Below, one piece after another: positions 16,028 through 25,122 of a DNA stretch of 64,000 nt. Numbering within the stretch: the stretch's first letter is position 1; every line of letters starts with the position of its first letter. The stretch is from an uncultured Victivallales bacterium (GTDB lineage Bacteria > Verrucomicrobiota > Lentisphaeria > Victivallales > UBA1829): positions 90,590 to 154,589 of the forward strand of contig CALXSJ010000008.1 of assembly GCA_944391115.1 (NCBI GenBank), read 5' to 3'. The notes under the pieces are model-generated. The model was not told the DNA's origin and did not search any database. It worked only from the letters and a program-made list of their open reading frames with translations. A program made the translations under genes and the position numbers.

Positions 16028-16738
16028 ATGAAAGTCACTCCTGAAATCCTGGCGGCAATTGACGGCGCGATTGAGCATTACGGCAATATCACGCAGTTCG
16101 CCAAGCATCTGGGGATTGCCCACAGCACCATTCTTTTCTGGAAAAACGGCAAAACGGGCAATATCAGCGGACAGCTCTGGATCAACAAGCTCCGGCATGA
16201 ACTCAAGCCGTTCATGCATGCAGCCTGCGCTCCGGACCGCTTCTCCGTCCGGGAGGATTCCATGCCTTATGCCTCCGAGCATTCGAAAGCCGGCAAAGCT
16301 CCTCTTGCGACTTTCTCCCAGATTGCCGATTTCGATCCGACCATAGAATCCCCTGCCACTTTCGCCTCGAATCTGGGTGGGAAAAGCGTGATGTTCGCCC
16401 GCGAAGTGAAACCCGGTTATTTTGCCCTCGAACTGGATGAAACCGCGAAGTGCGGCGATTTTCCGATCGGTTCGCTTCTGCTTGTCGCCAGCGGCGAGTA
16501 TGCCAGAAACGGAGACACCGTTGTCGCCAAGCTCCGGGATTCCGGAGAGATTGTCATCCGGCATTATATCCGCGAGGAAAACCAGGTGAAACTCGCCGCC
16601 GTCAACGGAGACGGAAAGACGTATGAATGGAACGCCAGGGAGAATTCCTCCTGCATCGTCTGGATGTATCCGGTCGTCGAAATCAATCTTGATCTTGCCG
16701 GGTTCCGCTGGGTCAAAGACCGGCTCATTGCGAAATAA
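16028..16738 (+). CDS. HTH regulator with S24-like domain lacking the catalytic dyad
   Basis: The N-terminal part carries a helix-turn-helix (NITQFAKHLGIAHSTILFWKNGKT, about residues 20-43). The C-terminal part has the LexA/CI layout: FALELDETAKCGDFPIGSLLLV followed by NGDTVVAKLRDSGEIVIRHY and a late strand (VWMYPVVEI). LexA-type proteins cleave themselves using a Ser in GDSM and a Lys in TVKR. Here the Ser position reads Glu/Thr (LDETAK) and the Lys position reads Arg (VIRHY). Self-cleavage is therefore unlikely, and the domain probably serves for dimerisation or sensing. A terminator follows directly. Confidence 0.72.
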   Translation: MKVTPEILAAIDGAIEHYGNITQFAKHLGIAHSTILFWKNGKTGNISGQLWINKLRHELKPFMHAACAPDRFSVREDSMPYASEHSKAGKAPLATFSQIADFDPTIESPATFASNLGGKSVMFAREVKPGYFALELDETAKCGDFPIGSLLLVASGEYARNGDTVVAKLRDSGEIVIRHYIREENQVKLAAVNGDGKTYEWNARENSSCIVWMYPVVEINLDLAGFRWVKDRLIAK

Positions 16739-16758
16739 CGCGGTCAGCGTTTGCGGGA

Positions 16759-16798
16759 AAACCCTTCCGGCTGAAAAATTTGCCGGAAGGGTTTTTTC
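16759..16798 (+). terminator. Rho-independent terminator after the S24-like gene
   Basis: ACCCTTCCGGC (16761-16771) pairs with GCCGGAAGGGT (16782-16792) around a 10-base loop, followed by a T-run. It starts 21 bp after the stop. Confidence 0.9.
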
Positions 16799-16862
16799 CT
16801 GTCCGGATGCTTTGGAGAAACAGATGCGCTGCCCGGGGAAATGATCCTCGTTTTTTCCGTTT

Positions 16863-17747
16863 TCAGCGGATCAGGGAAATCGTCTGGGTGAGCGTATGCG
16901 CCGCGCCGGGTTTCAGATTGACGATATCGTCGGCGCAGTTGGCCGCTTCGACGCAGACCATGACGTGATATTCATCGTCGCGGAACTCGCTGATGAGTTT
17001 GGATTTTTCGATCCATGGATTCCAGACGACCGTTGCATGCGAACCTGATTTCTCCACCAGAATCCTTCTTTTGAGGACCGGGTCGATGATGGTGACCGCC
17101 GCGTCCGACGCATAGATGTTGTCCGTTTCCGCCGTGAATCCGAAGTCGCCTTTGCAGAGACAGCCGGGAATATTGCCGCCGCCCGCCCGGTCGCAGTAGG
17201 TCGAGCCGCCGAGACCGGCGATGGTGACCTTTTCAATTTCCCCGACGGAAAAGTATGTGTGAAGCGCGCCGCCGAGCGCGAAGGGAGCGTCTCCGCGGTT
17301 GACCGTCGTAAGGCGCATGGAGAGTTTTGCGCCGAAATTGACTTCAAATTTCGCATCGAGGCGGTGCGGTTCCGTGACGGAAAGTTCAAACACGAGGGTA
17401 TCCGAACCGTCGTCTTCCTTTTTTGCGGCGGTCATTTCCCAATACTGGATCCGCGCCACGCCGTGCATGGGCTTTCCCGCCGGGCCGAACCAGGGCCAGC
17501 AGACCGGAACGCCTCCGCGGATCGCCTTCGGCGGTTCATAGGCGCTGAGTTCCGAAACCATAATCAAATCCTTTTCCCCTTCGGGAACATAGGAGAGCAC
17601 ATGCGCACCGTAGGGAGATACCGCTCCTTTGCAGTAACGGTTCGAGACGAAGGCCGCCGGGAGCTGCGAGTCGCGCCACGTGCCGAATGTGATGCTTTCC
17701 GAGTTGAAGTTCCGTTTGAGTTCCGCGATCCGTTCCGCCGTATTCAT
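16863..17747 (-). CDS. D-hexose-6-phosphate mutarotase
   Basis: This aldose 1-epimerase-like protein interconverts alpha and beta anomers of hexose 6-phosphates (YeaD type). The family stretch GGVPVCWPWFGPAGKPMHGVARIQYW lies near residues 77-102, with the Arg and His expected there. LHTYFSVGEIEKVTIAGL near 165 and the acidic WNPWIEKSKLISEFRDDEY near 250 (catalytic Glu/Asp region) follow. Length (294) is typical. AAAGG lies 14 bases upstream of the ATG. It stands alone, divergent from metH. Confidence 0.92.
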   Translation of the reverse strand: MNTAERIAELKRNFNSESITFGTWRDSQLPAAFVSNRYCKGAVSPYGAHVLSYVPEGEKDLIMVSELSAYEPPKAIRGGVPVCWPWFGPAGKPMHGVARIQYWEMTAAKKEDDGSDTLVFELSVTEPHRLDAKFEVNFGAKLSMRLTTVNRGDAPFALGGALHTYFSVGEIEKVTIAGLGGSTYCDRAGGGNIPGCLCKGDFGFTAETDNIYASDAAVTIIDPVLKRRILVEKSGSHATVVWNPWIEKSKLISEFRDDEYHVMVCVEAANCADDIVNLKPGAAHTLTQTISLIR

Positions 17748-17785
17748 GTCTGTTTCCGCCTTTCTGTTGTGTGGTGTCTTCCGGA

Positions 17786-17813
17786 ACTATGCCATAAATT
17801 GCGCCGAATTCAA
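17786..17813 (-). promoter_or_regulatory. Putative promoter of the mutarotase gene
   Basis: Minus strand TTGAAT (17813-17808), a 16-bp spacer and CATAGT (17791-17786), 39 bp before the ATG. Confidence 0.5.
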
Positions 17814-17833
17814 GTCTTTTCCGCATTTCCGTC

Positions 17834-17861
17834 TGGAAAAACGCGCATGTGGCAATATAGT
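17834..17861 (+). promoter_or_regulatory. Putative metH promoter
   Basis: TGGAAA (17834-17839), a 16-bp spacer and TATAGT (17856-17861), 27 bp before the ATG. The short leader leaves no room for a cobalamin or SAM riboswitch. Confidence 0.45.
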
Positions 17862-17887
17862 ATCCGCCGAACCAGGGAAACAAAGAG

Positions 17888-20800
17888 ATGCAGCAGCGGG
17901 ATTCAGCCATGAGAAAACATCAGAATATGGACCACCTTCACGCCGCGCTCCGCGAACGGATCCTGATCCTTGACGGAGCGATGGGGACAATGCTTCAGAA
18001 ACAGGGCCTGACCGAGAGCGATTTCCGGGGCACGCGCTTTCAATCCCTGGAAAAGGAGCTCAGGGGCAATAACGACGTGCTCTGCCTGACCTGCCCGGAA
18101 GCGGTTCTGAAGGTTCACAACGCCTATCTGGAGGCCGGTGCGGACATCATCGAAACAAACACCTTCAACTCCAACGCTGTCTCGCAGGCGGACTACGGGC
18201 TTCAGGATCTCGTCTATGAACTGAACAAGGCGGGGGCGCAGACCGCCAGACGGGCCGCCGACGCATGGACGGGGCAAACGCCGGAAAAACCGCGTTTCGT
18301 CGCGGGATCGATCGGGCCGACGGGCCGGACCGCCTCGCTCTCCCCCGACGTGGCGAATCCCGCACTGCGCAACGTCACCTTCGACGAGCTCGCCGCGACA
18401 TACCGGATCGCGGCCGCGGGCCTGATCGACGGCGGCGCGGACATCCTTCTCATTGAAACCGTTTTCGACACGCTGAACTGCAAGGCGGCGATTTACGGGA
18501 TTGAATCGACACTCCGGGAACGCGGCTTGCGCATGCCTGTCATGATCTCCGGAACGGTCAGCGACGCCAGCGGAAGAATGCTTGCCGGACAGAATGTCGA
18601 AGCCTTCCTGATTTCCGTTTCGCACACGCCTGATCTTCTTTCCATCGGGTTCAACTGCGCGCTCGGCGCCTCCGAAATGCGCCCGCACATCGCGGAACTT
18701 GCCGCAAAGGCTCCCTTTTTTGTCAGCGCACACCCGAACGCGGGACTGCCCGATGAACTCGGACACTATTCGCAGACTCCTGAAATCATGGGCTCCATTC
18801 TCCGGGAGTTCGCCGAATCGCACCTTCTGAACATCGTCGGCGGCTGCTGCGGAACGACTCCCGCGCACATCAAGGCGATTGCCGAAGCCGTCCGGGGCAT
18901 CCCCCCGCGCCGGATTCCGGAGGTGAAAAAGTATTTCCGTTTGAGCGGACTCGATCCGCTGGTCGTCACGGAGAACACCAACTTCGTGAACATCGGGGAG
19001 CGCACCAACGTCGCGGGTTCGAAAAAGTTCCTGAATCTCATCCGAAACGGCGATTACGAGGCGGCCGTGCATATCGCCCGCAGCCAGATCGAAAACGGCG
19101 CGCAGATCATCGACGTCAACATGGACGATGCGATGCTCGATTCTCCGGAGGCGATGAGGCAGTTTCTTCTTTCCATCAGCGCGGAACCCGACATCGCCCG
19201 CGTTCCGGTCATGATCGACTCCTCGCGCTGGGAGGTGATCGAAGCGGGTCTGAAATGCGTGCAGGGCAAGTGCGCGGTCAATTCGATCAGCCTGAAGGAA
19301 GGCGAGGAGGCGTTTCTCGAAAAGGCGCGCGGCATCCGCCGCTACGGCGGCGCGGTGCTGGTCATGGCGTTCGACGAGAACGGACAGGCGGATACCCTCG
19401 CGCGCCGGATCGCGGTCTGCGAACGCTCGTTCCGTCTTCTCACGGAGAAGGCGAACTTTCCGCCGGAGGACATCATCTTCGACCCGAACGTCTTTGCCGT
19501 CGCGACCGGAATGAAGGAGCACGACAACTACGCAAGGAATTTCATCGACGCGGTCGGAGCGATCCGCAAGGCCATGCCGCTGTGCAGGATCAGCGGCGGC
19601 GTCAGCAATGTTTCGTTCGCTTTCCGCGGCAACAACACCGTGCGCGAGGCGCTCCACAGCGTTTTTCTTTACCACGCGATCCGGAACGGCATGGACATGG
19701 GAATCGTCAATCCCGGACAGCTCGCGATCTATGAGGAACTTCCCGCCGATCTGCGGGAAGCAGCCGAAGATGTCATTCTCAACCGCCGCCCCGACGCCGC
19801 CGAGAGACTGATTGAAATCGCCGCACACTGTTCCGCGGACGCATCCGCACAGGCGAAAAGCGCATCTCCCGACTGGCGGAACGAACCCCTTCCCGCCAGG
19901 ATCGCCCATGCGATGCTCAAGGGTGACGACGCCTTCATCGAAGCGGACATGGACGAGGCTCTCGGGGCGTTCGCCGATCCCGTGGACATCATTGAAGGCC
20001 CTCTGATGGCGGCGATGAAGCAGGTCGGAACGCTGTTCGGGGAGGGGAAGATGTTCCTTCCGCAGGTCGTGAAGAGCGCGCGCGTGATGAAGAAGGCCGT
20101 CGGAAAGCTCCTGCCCGTGATCGAGGCGCGCAAAGGCGCTTCCGGCGCGGCGTCCTCCAGCGGCACGATCGTCATTGCCACCGTGAAGGGCGACGTGCAC
20201 GACATCGGGAAAAACATTGCAGGCGTGGTGCTTCAGTGCAACAACTACCGGATCGTCGATCTCGGCGTCATGGTGCCGATGCAGACCATTCTGGACGCGG
20301 CGGAAAAGGAGAAGGCCGATCTCATCGGGTTGAGCGGACTCATCACGCCTTCGCTTGACGAGATGGTCGCGATCGCAAAGGAAATGGAGCGCCGCGGCAT
20401 GAAAATCCCGCTTCTCCTCGGCGGCGCGACAACATCCAGGGCGCATACGGCGCTCAAGGTCCAGCCCTGTTACAGCGGTCCCGTGGTTCATGCGTCCGAC
20501 GCGTCGCAGGGAGTGCTTCTCGTCAATGCGCTGCTCAATCCGGAGACGCGCGGAGCCTTCCTTGAAAATCTGGAAGAGGAATATGCTGCGGTCCGCGCCG
20601 AAGCCGAGGAGAAACACGCCCCCCTGATGCCGCTCGCGGAGGCGCGCGCCAATGCCCTGCGCTCCGACTGGGAGACGATTCCGGATGAAGTTCCCGTTCA
20701 TCCGGGAATCACGGATTTCCCCGATGAAAAACCTGATGCGCTTCTGCCATACGTCGACTGGAAGATGTTCCTGAACACCTGGGAGCTCGAGCATGCGGAT

Positions 20801-21541
20801 GCAGCCTCGCGCGAGGCGCTCCTGCGCGACGCCCGCGCCATGCTGGACGCCATGTGCAGCGGATCTCACCTGCGCTGCTCCGGTTCCGCCGGGCTCTATC
20901 CTGCCGCATCGGACGGGGATGATATTGAGATTTATTCCGATCCGTCATGCGGAGAATGTCTTGCGAAGCTTCCGATGCTCCGCCAGCAGTGGAAAAAGAG
21001 CGCGGGAAGCAATCTCTCCCTCGCCGACTATCTGCCGCAGAAACGTTCCGGACGGCACGGATGGACCGGTGTTTTTGCCGTGACATGCGACGGCGCCGAA
21101 GCGCTGGCAGAGCAGTATGCCGGACAAAATGACGACTATTCCGCTCTGCTGGTCAAAACGCTTGCCGACCGTCTGGCGGAAGCGTTTGCCGAACGGTTGT
21201 TCGAGCGTGTGCGGCGTGAACTCTGGGGATATGAACGAATCGCGTCTCCGGATGGAAGGATTCGCGGCATCCGGCCTGCGCCGGGGTATCCCGCCGCGCC
21301 GGACCACCGTCTCAAGGCGGAGATTTTCCGTCTGCTCGGAGTGGAAAGGAAATTCGGAATGAAACTGACCGGGGCGTATATGATGCGTCCCGCCGCGTCG
21401 GTCTGCGGCATGTATTTTTCTCATCCGGAAGCAAGATATTTTTCCATCGGAAGAATCGGAGATGACCAGCTTGCGGATTATGCGGCGCGCTCCGGCATGA
21501 CACCCGGGGAAACCACGCGGTTTCTCTCTTTTGTCAGATGA
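17888..21541 (+). CDS. metH: Cobalamin-dependent methionine synthase
   Basis: This four-module enzyme transfers the methyl group of methyltetrahydrofolate to homocysteine through cobalamin. The homocysteine module is N-terminal (ILDGAMGTMLQ), with the zinc cysteines in GFNCALG near residue 254 and GGCCGTTP near 317-324. The pterin module starts around NIGERTNVAGSKKF (about 367). The B12 module shows DVHDIGKNIAG (about 768), whose His ligates cobalt. The AdoMet reactivation module shows RPAPGYPAAPDH (about 1129). All modules are complete in 1217 residues. AGGG precedes the ATG at 17888; starts at 17909 or 17930 are also possible. metX and metW lie about 32 kb away. Confidence 0.97.
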   Translation: MQQRDSAMRKHQNMDHLHAALRERILILDGAMGTMLQKQGLTESDFRGTRFQSLEKELRGNNDVLCLTCPEAVLKVHNAYLEAGADIIETNTFNSNAVSQADYGLQDLVYELNKAGAQTARRAADAWTGQTPEKPRFVAGSIGPTGRTASLSPDVANPALRNVTFDELAATYRIAAAGLIDGGADILLIETVFDTLNCKAAIYGIESTLRERGLRMPVMISGTVSDASGRMLAGQNVEAFLISVSHTPDLLSIGFNCALGASEMRPHIAELAAKAPFFVSAHPNAGLPDELGHYSQTPEIMGSILREFAESHLLNIVGGCCGTTPAHIKAIAEAVRGIPPRRIPEVKKYFRLSGLDPLVVTENTNFVNIGERTNVAGSKKFLNLIRNGDYEAAVHIARSQIENGAQIIDVNMDDAMLDSPEAMRQFLLSISAEPDIARVPVMIDSSRWEVIEAGLKCVQGKCAVNSISLKEGEEAFLEKARGIRRYGGAVLVMAFDENGQADTLARRIAVCERSFRLLTEKANFPPEDIIFDPNVFAVATGMKEHDNYARNFIDAVGAIRKAMPLCRISGGVSNVSFAFRGNNTVREALHSVFLYHAIRNGMDMGIVNPGQLAIYEELPADLREAAEDVILNRRPDAAERLIEIAAHCSADASAQAKSASPDWRNEPLPARIAHAMLKGDDAFIEADMDEALGAFADPVDIIEGPLMAAMKQVGTLFGEGKMFLPQVVKSARVMKKAVGKLLPVIEARKGASGAASSSGTIVIATVKGDVHDIGKNIAGVVLQCNNYRIVDLGVMVPMQTILDAAEKEKADLIGLSGLITPSLDEMVAIAKEMERRGMKIPLLLGGATTSRAHTALKVQPCYSGPVVHASDASQGVLLVNALLNPETRGAFLENLEEEYAAVRAEAEEKHAPLMPLAEARANALRSDWETIPDEVPVHPGITDFPDEKPDALLPYVDWKMFLNTWELEHADAASREALLRDARAMLDAMCSGSHLRCSGSAGLYPAASDGDDIEIYSDPSCGECLAKLPMLRQQWKKSAGSNLSLADYLPQKRSGRHGWTGVFAVTCDGAEALAEQYAGQNDDYSALLVKTLADRLAEAFAERLFERVRRELWGYERIASPDGRIRGIRPAPGYPAAPDHRLKAEIFRLLGVERKFGMKLTGAYMMRPAASVCGMYFSHPEARYFSIGRIGDDQLADYAARSGMTPGETTRFLSFVR

Positions 21542-21571
21542 AGCCTTCCGGGAGATCCCCGAAGTCCGGAT

Positions 21572-22495
21572 TCAGAAGTCGAATTCGAGCTGGGTGGTCC
21601 GGGGAGGGGAGGGCGGCGGGGAAGGCGGCGCACTTTTCTCCAGTTCGCGCAGAATGCTCCGGAGCTCCATTTCCGAGGCGAGTTCCTGAATTTTCGCATA
21701 ATCCGGCGCCGTTCTGCGGAAGGTTTCCTCCGTGAGAGCCAGTCCCTCCGGGATGGTCTTATCCAGGAGAATCAGCTTCCGGTTCAGAAGCATGACGTCT
21801 GTGGAGGAGCGGATTTTCTCCCGGAGCGATTCACGCTTGATTTCGTCCGCGTGCGCGATCAGACCGTCGATCGAACCGAACTGGTTCAGAAGCGCGGCGG
21901 CGGTCTTGGGACCGACTCCCTCGACGCCGGGGATATTGTCGGAACTGTCTCCGATCAGCGCGAGATAGTCAACGATTCCTTCCGGTTTTACGCCGAATTT
22001 CGCAACTGTTTCCGCAATGCCCCGCTTATGGAACCCTTTGGAATCGTGGTCGGGAACAAGCATCTCGACGCGGTCGTCGATCACCTGGGAGATGTCCTTG
22101 TCCGAGGAGACGATCAGGACTTTGCGGTCGCGGAAGCGTTCCGCCGCCGCCGCGATCAGATCATCCGCTTCGGAGCCCTCCCATTCGACGATGTTCCAGC
22201 CGAAGGCCCGGATCATTTCCCGGATGGCGTCAAGCTGACAGCGCAGATCATCCGGCATCGGCGGGCGGTTCGCCTTGTAGGCGGGCGCGAGCAGCATTCT
22301 CTGCGCCGGACGGCCCTTGTCGAATACGAAGGCGCCGTCATAGCCTTCATACTCGTCCCGGAATTTCAGCAGGAGTTTCGTCATGGCGAACACCGCGTTT
22401 GTGGGCGTCCCCTGCGCGGTGGAGAGCCCGCGGATCGCGTAATACCCGCGGTAGATCTGGGAATACGAGTCGATCAGAAGCAGCGGTGCGGCCAT
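21572..22495 (-). CDS. Stand-alone 5'-3' exonuclease (PolI N-terminal type, FEN family)
   Basis: The protein corresponds to the 5' nuclease domain of DNA polymerase I without polymerase or proofreading domains. Metal-binding acidic motifs are visible: LLIDSYSQIYRGYYA, VFDKGRP, EGSEADDLIAAAA near residue 107, SSDKDISQVI near 130, and GDSSDNIPGVEGVGPKTAAALL near 183-204, which is the H3TH DNA-binding motif. A proline-rich linker ends in TTQLEFDF, unusual for this family and similar to sliding-clamp binding peptides. GGAAGGAA precedes the ATG. It lies 19 bp after gpmI, so probably in that operon. Confidence 0.9.
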   Translation of the reverse strand: MAAPLLLIDSYSQIYRGYYAIRGLSTAQGTPTNAVFAMTKLLLKFRDEYEGYDGAFVFDKGRPAQRMLLAPAYKANRPPMPDDLRCQLDAIREMIRAFGWNIVEWEGSEADDLIAAAAERFRDRKVLIVSSDKDISQVIDDRVEMLVPDHDSKGFHKRGIAETVAKFGVKPEGIVDYLALIGDSSDNIPGVEGVGPKTAAALLNQFGSIDGLIAHADEIKRESLREKIRSSTDVMLLNRKLILLDKTIPEGLALTEETFRRTAPDYAKIQELASEMELRSILRELEKSAPPSPPPSPPRTTQLEFDF

Positions 22496-22514
22496 GACGG
22501 AGTTTCCTTCCCTG

Positions 22515-24155
22515 TTATTTCGCCATGTTGACGATGGACTTGTCGTAATCGGCCGGCGGCACGAATCCGAGCAGTTCCATGCAGGTCGTGGCGATGGAGC
22601 TGATGCCGAGTCCCGTGTTCAGGACGGGGGAGTATTCGCCTTTGCTTTCCGGATCGAAGATGAAGCAGGGAACCGGATTGAGCGAGTGACTGGTCTTGCG
22701 TTTCGGCGCGCCGTCCTTCGTGCGCTTGACCTCGCCCTTCTTGTCGTGTTCATACATGTCGTCGGCATTGCCGTGATCGGCCGTGACGACGAGAATGCCT
22801 CCGGCCTTTTTCACCGCGTTGTAGACGCGCTCCAGACAGATGTCCAGCGCGCCCATCGAGACCTGGACCGCCTGATAGACGCCGGTGTGGCCGACCATGT
22901 CGCCGTTGGGGTAGTTGAGGCGGATGAAATCGTATGCGCCGCCTTCAATGGCCTTGACGACGGCGTCGGTGATTTCGGCGCATTTCATCCACGGACGCTG
23001 TTCGAACGGAACGACGTCGGAGGGAATTTCGAGGTATTCCTCGTTCTCGAAGCGGCCGGAACGGTTGCCGTTGAAGAAATAGGTCACATGCCCGTATTTC
23101 TGGGTTTCGCTGATCGCAAACTGCCGGATGCCCGAGACGCTGAGATATTCCGCAAGCGTGCGGTCGATTTCCGGCGGATTCACAAGATAGTTGTTTGGAA
23201 TGTGCAGGTCGCCGTCATACTCCATCATGCCGGTGTAGAAGACGTCGGGTTTTGCGCCGCGGTCGAAATGCTTGAACTCCGGGCCCTGGTCGAACGCCTG
23301 GCTGATCTCCAGCGCGCGGTCGCCGCGGAAGTTGAAGTAGACGACCGCGTCGCCGTCGCGGATCGGGCCGACGGGCGTCGTGCCGTCTTCGGAGATGACG
23401 AAGGGGGGAAGATCCTGGTCGATCGCCTTTGTTTCCGCGCGGAGGGTTTCGACGGCTTCATGGGCGTTCGGGAACATTCTCCCCTTGCCCTGCACGTGCG
23501 TCTCCCATCCTTTGCGGACCATGTCCCAGTTCGCGCCGTAGCGGTCCATCGTGATGACCATGCGTCCGCCGCCGGAGGCGATCTTGAAGTCAGGTCCGAG
23601 CTCCTTGAGATAGGTCTCAAAGGGATCGATATAGTCGAGCGCGGAGGTTTCGGGCACGTCGCGTCCGTCGAGCAGGATGTGGAGCCGGACCTTCGAGACG
23701 CCCTCTTTTTTCGCCTGTTCCAGCATGCCCTTGAGATGGGAGATGTTGCTGTGGACGTTGCCGTCGGAGAAGAGCCCGATGAAATGGACGGTTCCGCCGT
23801 TCTTCGCCTTTTCGATGACCTTCTTCCATGTTTCGCCCTCGAACATCTTGCCGGTGGCGATCGCTTCTGAGACGAGTTTCGCTCCCTGTGCGAAGACGCG
23901 TCCGCAGCCCATCGCATTGTGCCCGACCTCGCTGTTGCCCATGTCGTCGTCGCTGGGGAGTCCGACGGCGGTGCCGTGCGCCTTGAGCGTGGTGAAGGGC
24001 AGTTCCTTCATCAGACGGTGCAGAAACGGCGTCGGGGAGTCCGCCACCGCGTCGCCTTCTTTGTATTTGCCGATGCCGACGCCGTCCATAATCATCAGGA
24101 CGACGGGGCCGCGTCTTTTCTGGAATTCCGGATTGGTCTGAAGTTTTTCAAGCAT
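22515..24155 (-). CDS. gpmI: 2,3-bisphosphoglycerate-independent phosphoglycerate mutase
   Basis: This manganese-dependent glycolytic enzyme interconverts 3- and 2-phosphoglycerate. The alkaline-phosphatase-fold motifs are present: VVLMIMDGVGIG (first metal Asp), MGNSEVGHNAMGCGR with the phosphorylated Ser near residue 71, LLDGRDVPETS, NFRGDRALEIS and TADHGNADDM near the C-terminus. The start at 24155 follows GAAAGGAAAC closely. An upstream ATG at 24221 adds 22 residues unlike the family. At 546 residues it is slightly longer than the usual 510 or so. Confidence 0.95.
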   Translation of the reverse strand: MLEKLQTNPEFQKRRGPVVLMIMDGVGIGKYKEGDAVADSPTPFLHRLMKELPFTTLKAHGTAVGLPSDDDMGNSEVGHNAMGCGRVFAQGAKLVSEAIATGKMFEGETWKKVIEKAKNGGTVHFIGLFSDGNVHSNISHLKGMLEQAKKEGVSKVRLHILLDGRDVPETSALDYIDPFETYLKELGPDFKIASGGGRMVITMDRYGANWDMVRKGWETHVQGKGRMFPNAHEAVETLRAETKAIDQDLPPFVISEDGTTPVGPIRDGDAVVYFNFRGDRALEISQAFDQGPEFKHFDRGAKPDVFYTGMMEYDGDLHIPNNYLVNPPEIDRTLAEYLSVSGIRQFAISETQKYGHVTYFFNGNRSGRFENEEYLEIPSDVVPFEQRPWMKCAEITDAVVKAIEGGAYDFIRLNYPNGDMVGHTGVYQAVQVSMGALDICLERVYNAVKKAGGILVVTADHGNADDMYEHDKKGEVKRTKDGAPKRKTSHSLNPVPCFIFDPESKGEYSPVLNTGLGISSIATTCMELLGFVPPADYDKSIVNMAK

Positions 24156-24221
24156 GCTCTGTTTCCTTTCTGTTCTTAGGACCCGCCATACTCCGGGGGA
24201 GGGCGGCGGGATCTCTCTCAT

Positions 24222-25097
24222 TTACCCTTCAATGATTTCCGTGCCGACGCCGCTGTTCGTGAAGATTTCCAGAAGCAGCGAGTGCGGAATGCGCCCGTCG
24301 ACCATATGGACTTCCCGGGTTCCCGCCTTGATGGCGGAAACCGAACTCTGAATTTTCGGAAGCATGCCGCCGGTCAGCACCTTTTCCGCAATCAGGGTGT
24401 CCACTTCGGAGGTCTTGATGACCGAGATCAGCGATTTTTCATCCTTCGGATCGCGGAGTACGCCGGGAACGTCGCTGAGGAATACCAGTTTGCGCGCCTT
24501 GAGGGCCTTGGCGATTTCGCATGCCGCCGTGTCCGCGTTGATGTTGTAGGGCTGGTGGAAGAAATCCATGGCAAGCGGCGTCACCACCGGAATGAACTTG
24601 TAGCGCAGCGCGTCGAGAATCGGGTTCACATCGACCGAAATCACCTTGCCGACGAAACCGATGTCGATTTTCCCGCCGGTGGCGGGATCGGTGGAGTAGA
24701 GCTTTTCCGCGCGCATGATTCCCTTGCCGGAGATCGTGACTCCCTTGCCGCCGGAGATCGTGATGCCGTCCACGAGACTTTTGTTCGTGCTGTTGTGCAG
24801 AACGTCGTCGACGACCTTGATGGTGTCGGCGTCGGTCACGCGCAGTCCGTTGATGAACTGCGTCTGGATCCCGAGCTCCTTGAGGCGCGCGCTGATGGCT
24901 TTCCCGCCGCCGTGCACCACGACCATCTTCATCCCGATGGCTTCCAGGAGCACGATGTCGCGCATGGTTTTTCTCGTCAGCTCCGGATTTTCCATCGCGC
25001 TTCCGCCGAATTTGACCACGGCGATGGAGTTTTTGAATTCCTGAATGAACGGAAGCGCCTCGTTGAGCACATCCGCTTTTCTGATCAGTTCCTGCAT
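24222..25097 (-). CDS. argB: Acetylglutamate kinase
   Basis: The enzyme phosphorylates N-acetylglutamate, the second step of arginine synthesis. It shows VVKFGGSAMEN near residue 30, VVVHGGGKAISARLKELG near 60-77, NINADTAACEIAKALKARKLVFLSDVPGV in the C-terminal half, and GGMLPKI. The start at 25097 (291 residues) follows GGAGAAGGG and leaves 25 bp to argJ; an ATG at 25142 would overlap argJ. The long N-terminal helix before the kinase core resembles the arginine-sensitive form, so feedback inhibition is likely but inferred. Confidence 0.95.
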   Translation of the reverse strand: MQELIRKADVLNEALPFIQEFKNSIAVVKFGGSAMENPELTRKTMRDIVLLEAIGMKMVVVHGGGKAISARLKELGIQTQFINGLRVTDADTIKVVDDVLHNSTNKSLVDGITISGGKGVTISGKGIMRAEKLYSTDPATGGKIDIGFVGKVISVDVNPILDALRYKFIPVVTPLAMDFFHQPYNINADTAACEIAKALKARKLVFLSDVPGVLRDPKDEKSLISVIKTSEVDTLIAEKVLTGGMLPKIQSSVSAIKAGTREVHMVDGRIPHSLLLEIFTNSGVGTEIIEG

Positions 25098-25122
25098 TTT
25101 TCCCTTCTCCGGTAATACGTTC

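Noticed and set aside
17748..17887. Cobalamin or SAM riboswitch before metH
   Set aside because: The promoter sits only 27 bp before the start codon, and no conserved riboswitch element is visible.
17903..20869. Long open frame of 988 codons on the minus strand
   Set aside because: It lies fully antisense to metH, whose domains and active-site motifs are intact. Such frames are common in GC-rich DNA.
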